Part shown: piece after piece, positions 22,023 to 24,514 of the stretch
Layout of the letters: every line of letters starts with the position of its first letter
Numbering within the stretch: the stretch's first letter is position 1
Assembly: GCA_023433515.1 (NCBI GenBank)
Contig: JAEZCN010000125.1
Location: forward strand, 1-24,514
Origin: Pseudomonadota bacterium
Lineage (GTDB): Bacteria; Pseudomonadota; Gammaproteobacteria; Steroidobacterales; Steroidobacteraceae
Reading direction: 5' to 3'
Length of the DNA: 24,514 nucleotides
Notes under the pieces: model-generated
The model's database searches: none
The model's input: the letters and a program-made list of their open reading frames with translations, nothing else
Told to the model about the DNA's origin: nothing
Made by a program: the position numbers and the translations under genes

Positions 22023-22993
22023 GGCGATTCGAGCTCGAGCGACACGTCGACGGGGATGCCCGACGGAATCGTCGCGGCTTCGTCGTTTTCGAACACGACC
22101 TCGGCGAGGAACGACAGGCGCGAGCGGTCCGCGGCGGTGAGCGAGTAGTAAGGTGTGAACTCCGCGTCGCTCGCCACGAAACGCACCTGGCCGCGGAAGG
22201 TCCGGTCGACGCCGTCGACGCGCAGGGTCGCGGCCGTACCGACCTTGACGCGCGCACGGATGGGCGCGGGCACGTGGATGCGCGCGAACGGCGCCGTCGT
22301 GGCGAGCAGCACGGCGACCGTCGCACCGCGCGCGGGTTTTTCCCCGACGCGGAACGGCAGCGAGTCGATCGTCGCCGCGACCGGTGCGCGAATCTCGAGT
22401 CGCGATGCCGTGGTTTCGAGCGCGCCGAGGTTGGCGCGCGCGGCGTCGACCGCGCGCTGCGCCTGCGCGAGCTGCTCCGCGCGCGTGCCCTGTTGCAGTT
22501 CGCGCAGGTCCGCCTCGGCTTCCAGCAGGCTGGCCTCGGCCGCGAGCGCGACCGCGACCTGGCGGTCGGCGTCCGACTTGCTCACGAGACTGCGCTCGAC
22601 GAGGCCCAGCAGCCGGTCGCGTTCGCGCACCGCTTCGTCGCGCGTGGCGCGCGCGCGGTCGCGGCGCGCCGCGGCGGCGCGGATCGTGGTCTGCAGCGGG
22701 CCGCTCTTGAGCTCGGCGTAACGCTCCTCGGTCTCGGCGAGCTGGGCACGGGCCGCGTCGACCTCGGCGCTGGTCAGCACGCGATCCTGCACGACGACGA
22801 CGTCGCCGGCCCTCACGGTCGCACCCTCGGCGAACGGTAGTTCGACGATGGTTTCGTTGGCTTCCGCGGCGAGTTCGATGCGGTCGCGTTCGACCGTGCC
22901 GGGGAGGGCGTCCTGGTCGTGGCGTGCGCAGGCGACCGACAACCCGAGGATGGCCGACGCGAACACGACCCGGATCTTCGGCCGTGACCTCAC
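22019..22993 (-). CDS. HlyD/YbhG-type periplasmic adaptor (membrane fusion protein)
   Basis: 324 aa. The N-terminal signal (KIRVVFASAILGLSVACA) has a Cys22 that could be a lipidation site, but Ser at -3 is a poor fit. A half biotinyl-lipoyl motif (ELAAEANETIVELPFAEGATVRAGDVVVVQD) precedes a long helical hairpin (about 65-175, rich in Ala, Glu and Arg: VDAARAQLAETEERYAEL, RARATRDEAVRERDRLLGL). The second lipoyl half (RLEIRAPVAATIDSLPFRVGEKPARGATVAVL) and a beta-barrel (ARVKVGTAATLRVDG) follow. It joins the inner-membrane pump to an outer-membrane channel that is not encoded here. GTG at 22993 overlaps the nadC stop (GTGA). Confidence 0.9.
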   Translation of the reverse strand: MRSRPKIRVVFASAILGLSVACARHDQDALPGTVERDRIELAAEANETIVELPFAEGATVRAGDVVVVQDRVLTSAEVDAARAQLAETEERYAELKSGPLQTTIRAAAARRDRARATRDEAVRERDRLLGLVERSLVSKSDADRQVAVALAAEASLLEAEADLRELQQGTRAEQLAQAQRAVDAARANLGALETTASRLEIRAPVAATIDSLPFRVGEKPARGATVAVLLATTAPFARIHVPAPIRARVKVGTAATLRVDGVDRTFRGQVRFVASDAEFTPYYSLTAADRSRLSFLAEVVFENDEAATIPSGIPVDVSLELESP

Positions 22994-23844
22994 GCAACGA
23001 ACTCGAAGCGCATCGACAGATCCACGGCCTGAACGTGTTTGGTGATCCCGCCGATGGAAATGTAGTCGACGCCCGTCACGGCGATGTCGCGTACGGTCTT
23101 GAGGGATACGTTGCCCGAGGCTTCGAGTCTGGCCTTGCGGCCCCGGTCCCGGTTGCGCTGCACGGCGATGCGCATGTCGTCGAGGGTCAGCTCGTCGAGC
23201 ATGATGACGTCGGCGCCGGCTTCCAGCGCCTGGTCGAATTCGCCCAGCGATTCCACCTCGACTTCGACCGGTACGTCCGGCGAGTGCTTGCGCGCCGCCG
23301 CGATGGCGGTCGCGATCGAACCAGCCGCGATGATGTGGTTCTCCTTGAGCAGCACCATGTCGTGCAGGCCCATGCGGTGGTTGCGCGCGCCGCCGCAGCG
23401 CACCGCGTATTTCTGCGCGAGCCTCAGGCCCGGCAGCGTCTTGCGCGTGTCCAGGATCTGGCACTGCGTGCCGGCCACGGCTTCGACATGGCGGCTCGCG
23501 GCGGTGGCCGTGCCCGACAAGGTCTGCAGAAAATTGAGCGCCGTGCGTTCGCCCGTGAGGATGGGCCGCGCGAATCCGAGCACGCGCACCACGGTCATGT
23601 CGGGGAGGATGCGTCCGCCGTCGCGGGTCAGCCATTCGATCCGGATGTTCGGATCGAGCTCGCGGAACGTGGCGTCGAACCAGTCGGTGCCGCACAGGAT
23701 AGCGGGTTCGCGCGCGATGACCGAGGCGCGCACTTGTTGTGAGGCGGGAACCAGGGCGGCGGTGACGTCACCGCCGCCCACATCTTCAGAAAGCGCGGCC
23801 GAGACCTGCCGCGCGACGATTTCGGGTGGGACTTTCTCGATCAG
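22990..23844 (-). CDS. nadC: Nicotinate-nucleotide pyrophosphorylase (quinolinate phosphoribosyltransferase), non-ATG start
   Basis: Makes nicotinate mononucleotide from quinolinate and PRPP in de novo NAD synthesis (cytoplasm). Motifs: LTGERTALNFLQTLSGTAT, TRKTLPGLRLAQKYAVRCGGARNHRMGLHDMVLLKENHI, VEVEVESLGEF, DVIMLDEL, LEASGNVSLKTVRDIAVTGVDYISIGGITK. From the first GTG (23781, MGGGDVTAAL) the protein is 263 aa and lacks the conserved segment before GGGDVTA. The same frame continues upstream with EIVARQVSAALSEDV, to a CTG at 23844 that overlaps the previous stop (CTGA) and gives the usual length of 284 aa. No ATG/GTG/TTG is available there. I take 23844 as the likely start; 23781 is the conservative choice. 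Confidence 0.9.
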   Translation of the reverse strand: MIEKVPPEIVARQVSAALSEDVGGGDVTAALVPASQQVRASVIAREPAILCGTDWFDATFRELDPNIRIEWLTRDGGRILPDMTVVRVLGFARPILTGERTALNFLQTLSGTATAASRHVEAVAGTQCQILDTRKTLPGLRLAQKYAVRCGGARNHRMGLHDMVLLKENHIIAAGSIATAIAAARKHSPDVPVEVEVESLGEFDQALEAGADVIMLDELTLDDMRIAVQRNRDRGRKARLEASGNVSLKTVRDIAVTGVDYISIGGITKHVQAVDLSMRFEFVA

Positions 23845-24452
23845 AAGGGCAAGCCGTGCGTTGCGCCGCCCATGCAGAGCAGCATCGGGAACGACAGGAT
23901 GAAGTTCGTGCGCGAGGCATAGAGCGCGGTCTTGCGCGCTTTCGCCTTTTCTTCGTCGGATGCCGCAACGATGCCGAGCACCTTCTTCTGGTTAGGCCAG
24001 ATGATGCCCCACACGTTGAGGAACATGATCGTACCGAGCCACGCACCGATTCCGATCTTGAGGAAGTAGTAGTCGACGCCGTCGGGTCCGATACCGAGCG
24101 CGAAGGCCTTCGTGAAGCCGGGACCCAGGAGCCACGCGCCCGCGAGCCACGTGACGAGCGCGGCCCAACGGAACCAGAACAGCGCGCGCGGAGCGATGTA
24201 CTTGCCGATGGCCGCGGGCCCCGGACCACCTTTGTCTTCCGTGGCGGCGGCCTGCGCCGGAACCTGCACGGCGTTGAGGTAATACAACAGGCCGATCCAG
24301 AACACGCCGGAAACGATGTGAACCCAGCGCGCGAGCGCAGCCTGGTTGAAGGCATTGCCTTCGTCGGTGGACGCGGATAGCGCAACAGCCAGGATGACCG
24401 CCAGCACTACGCCCGTGATGAGGGCGAAACGATGATTCGTGAATATTTTCAT
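23841..24452 (-). CDS. Short PuuD/urate-hydroxylase-like membrane protein (no cytochrome domain)
   Basis: 203 aa with about five hydrophobic segments (10-28, 43-62, 92-110, 131-152, 183-198). ARWVHIVSGVFWIGLLYYLNAVQVPA with His45 and MGGATHGLPF with His199 recall the membrane part of PuuD, a urate oxidase that in full form also carries a cytochrome c domain at the C-terminus. Here that domain is missing, and no other purine gene is near. It may be a haem-binding membrane protein of other function; the PuuD name should not be read as proof of urate oxidation. ATG at 24452 (MKIFTNHRFAL) is favoured by GGGGAG upstream and a promoter at suitable distance; an earlier in-frame start adds 17 non-conserved residues. 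Confidence 0.8.
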   Translation of the reverse strand: MKIFTNHRFALITGVVLAVILAVALSASTDEGNAFNQAALARWVHIVSGVFWIGLLYYLNAVQVPAQAAATEDKGGPGPAAIGKYIAPRALFWFRWAALVTWLAGAWLLGPGFTKAFALGIGPDGVDYYFLKIGIGAWLGTIMFLNVWGIIWPNQKKVLGIVAASDEEKAKARKTALYASRTNFILSFPMLLCMGGATHGLPF

Positions 24453-24481
24453 TGACTTGATCTCCCCGGTGAGCGGTTTGA

Positions 24482-24510
24482 AGGATAGGGGACGAACCCT
24501 CATAATTCAA
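24482..24510 (-). promoter_or_regulatory. Candidate sigma70 promoter for the PuuD-like/nadC/exporter operon
   Basis: On the minus strand TTGAAT (24505-24510) is followed after exactly 17 bp by TATCCT (24482-24487), each 4 of 6 to consensus. The RNA would start near 24475, about 23 bases before the ATG at 24452, with GGGGAG in between. It is the only promoter-like site upstream of five overlapping genes. Confidence 0.5.
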
Positions 24511-24514
24511 CGCG

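Overview
The window is GC-rich, densely coding chromosomal DNA. Genes sit in tightly packed, mostly minus-strand operons with many ATGA/GTGA stop-start overlaps. The protein families (NadC, a short PuuD-like membrane protein, HlyD-ATPase-permease exporters, periplasmic xylan enzymes, a BlaI regulator) and short GGGGACA-type palindromic repeats fit a gammaproteobacterium of the Steroidobacteraceae/Xanthomonadales kind. That taxonomic guess is inference from style and gene content. No rRNA, tRNA, CRISPR array, transposase or phage gene was seen.

Layout, left to right. (1) 1-1932 (-): ABC-2 exporter, permease (runs off the left edge) and ATPase. (2) 2028-3095 (-): six-helix membrane protein with a helical cytoplasmic tail, diverging from (3) 3142-5420 (+): a two-subunit flavin dehydrogenase, a GMC large subunit with a Cys triad for an Fe-S cluster plus a Tat-exported 'gluconate 2-dehydrogenase subunit 3' partner. 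(4) 5559-6906 (+): a small secreted beta-sandwich-like protein and a tandem MmcQ/YjbR protein. (5) 7053-7166 (+): a possible 37-residue membrane microprotein. (6) 9761-7255 (-): a 704-residue secreted glycosidase-like protein plus a VOC protein. (7) 10503-9944 (-): a possible 30-residue microprotein and a 152-residue unknown. (8) 10584-11411 (+): an SDR. (9) 13836-11415 (-): BlaI repressor, a fusion of an M56 (BlaR1-type) membrane metalloprotease to an MltD-type lytic transglycosylase, and an M23 endopeptidase. (10) 19867-13925 (-): PEP-mutase/isocitrate-lyase-like protein, GH10 xylanase, GNAT acetyltransferase, GH43, and a DUF1080-CE1 esterase fusion. (11) 24452-19952 (-): PuuD-like membrane protein, NadC, HlyD-type adaptor, ABC ATPase and ABC-2 permease.

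How the genes may work together. The GH10/GH43/CE1 operon has the parts to cut the xylan backbone, remove side groups and trim oligomers in the periplasm. The GMC/subunit-3 dehydrogenase and the DUF1080 domain (a family that includes 3-keto-glycoside hydrolases) raise the possibility of a sugar 3-oxidation route nearby. 

The most unusual module is region 9. A BlaI repressor gene is followed, by overlapping codons, by a BlaR1-like protease that carries a peptidoglycan-cutting enzyme where BlaR1 has its beta-lactam sensor, and then by an M23 peptidase. Two near-perfect 14-bp ACTAA-type palindromes 22 bp apart lie upstream of blaI. A perfect 9-bp hairpin in the leader buries the blaI ribosome binding site. 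This looks like a self-regulated cell-wall sensing and remodelling switch.
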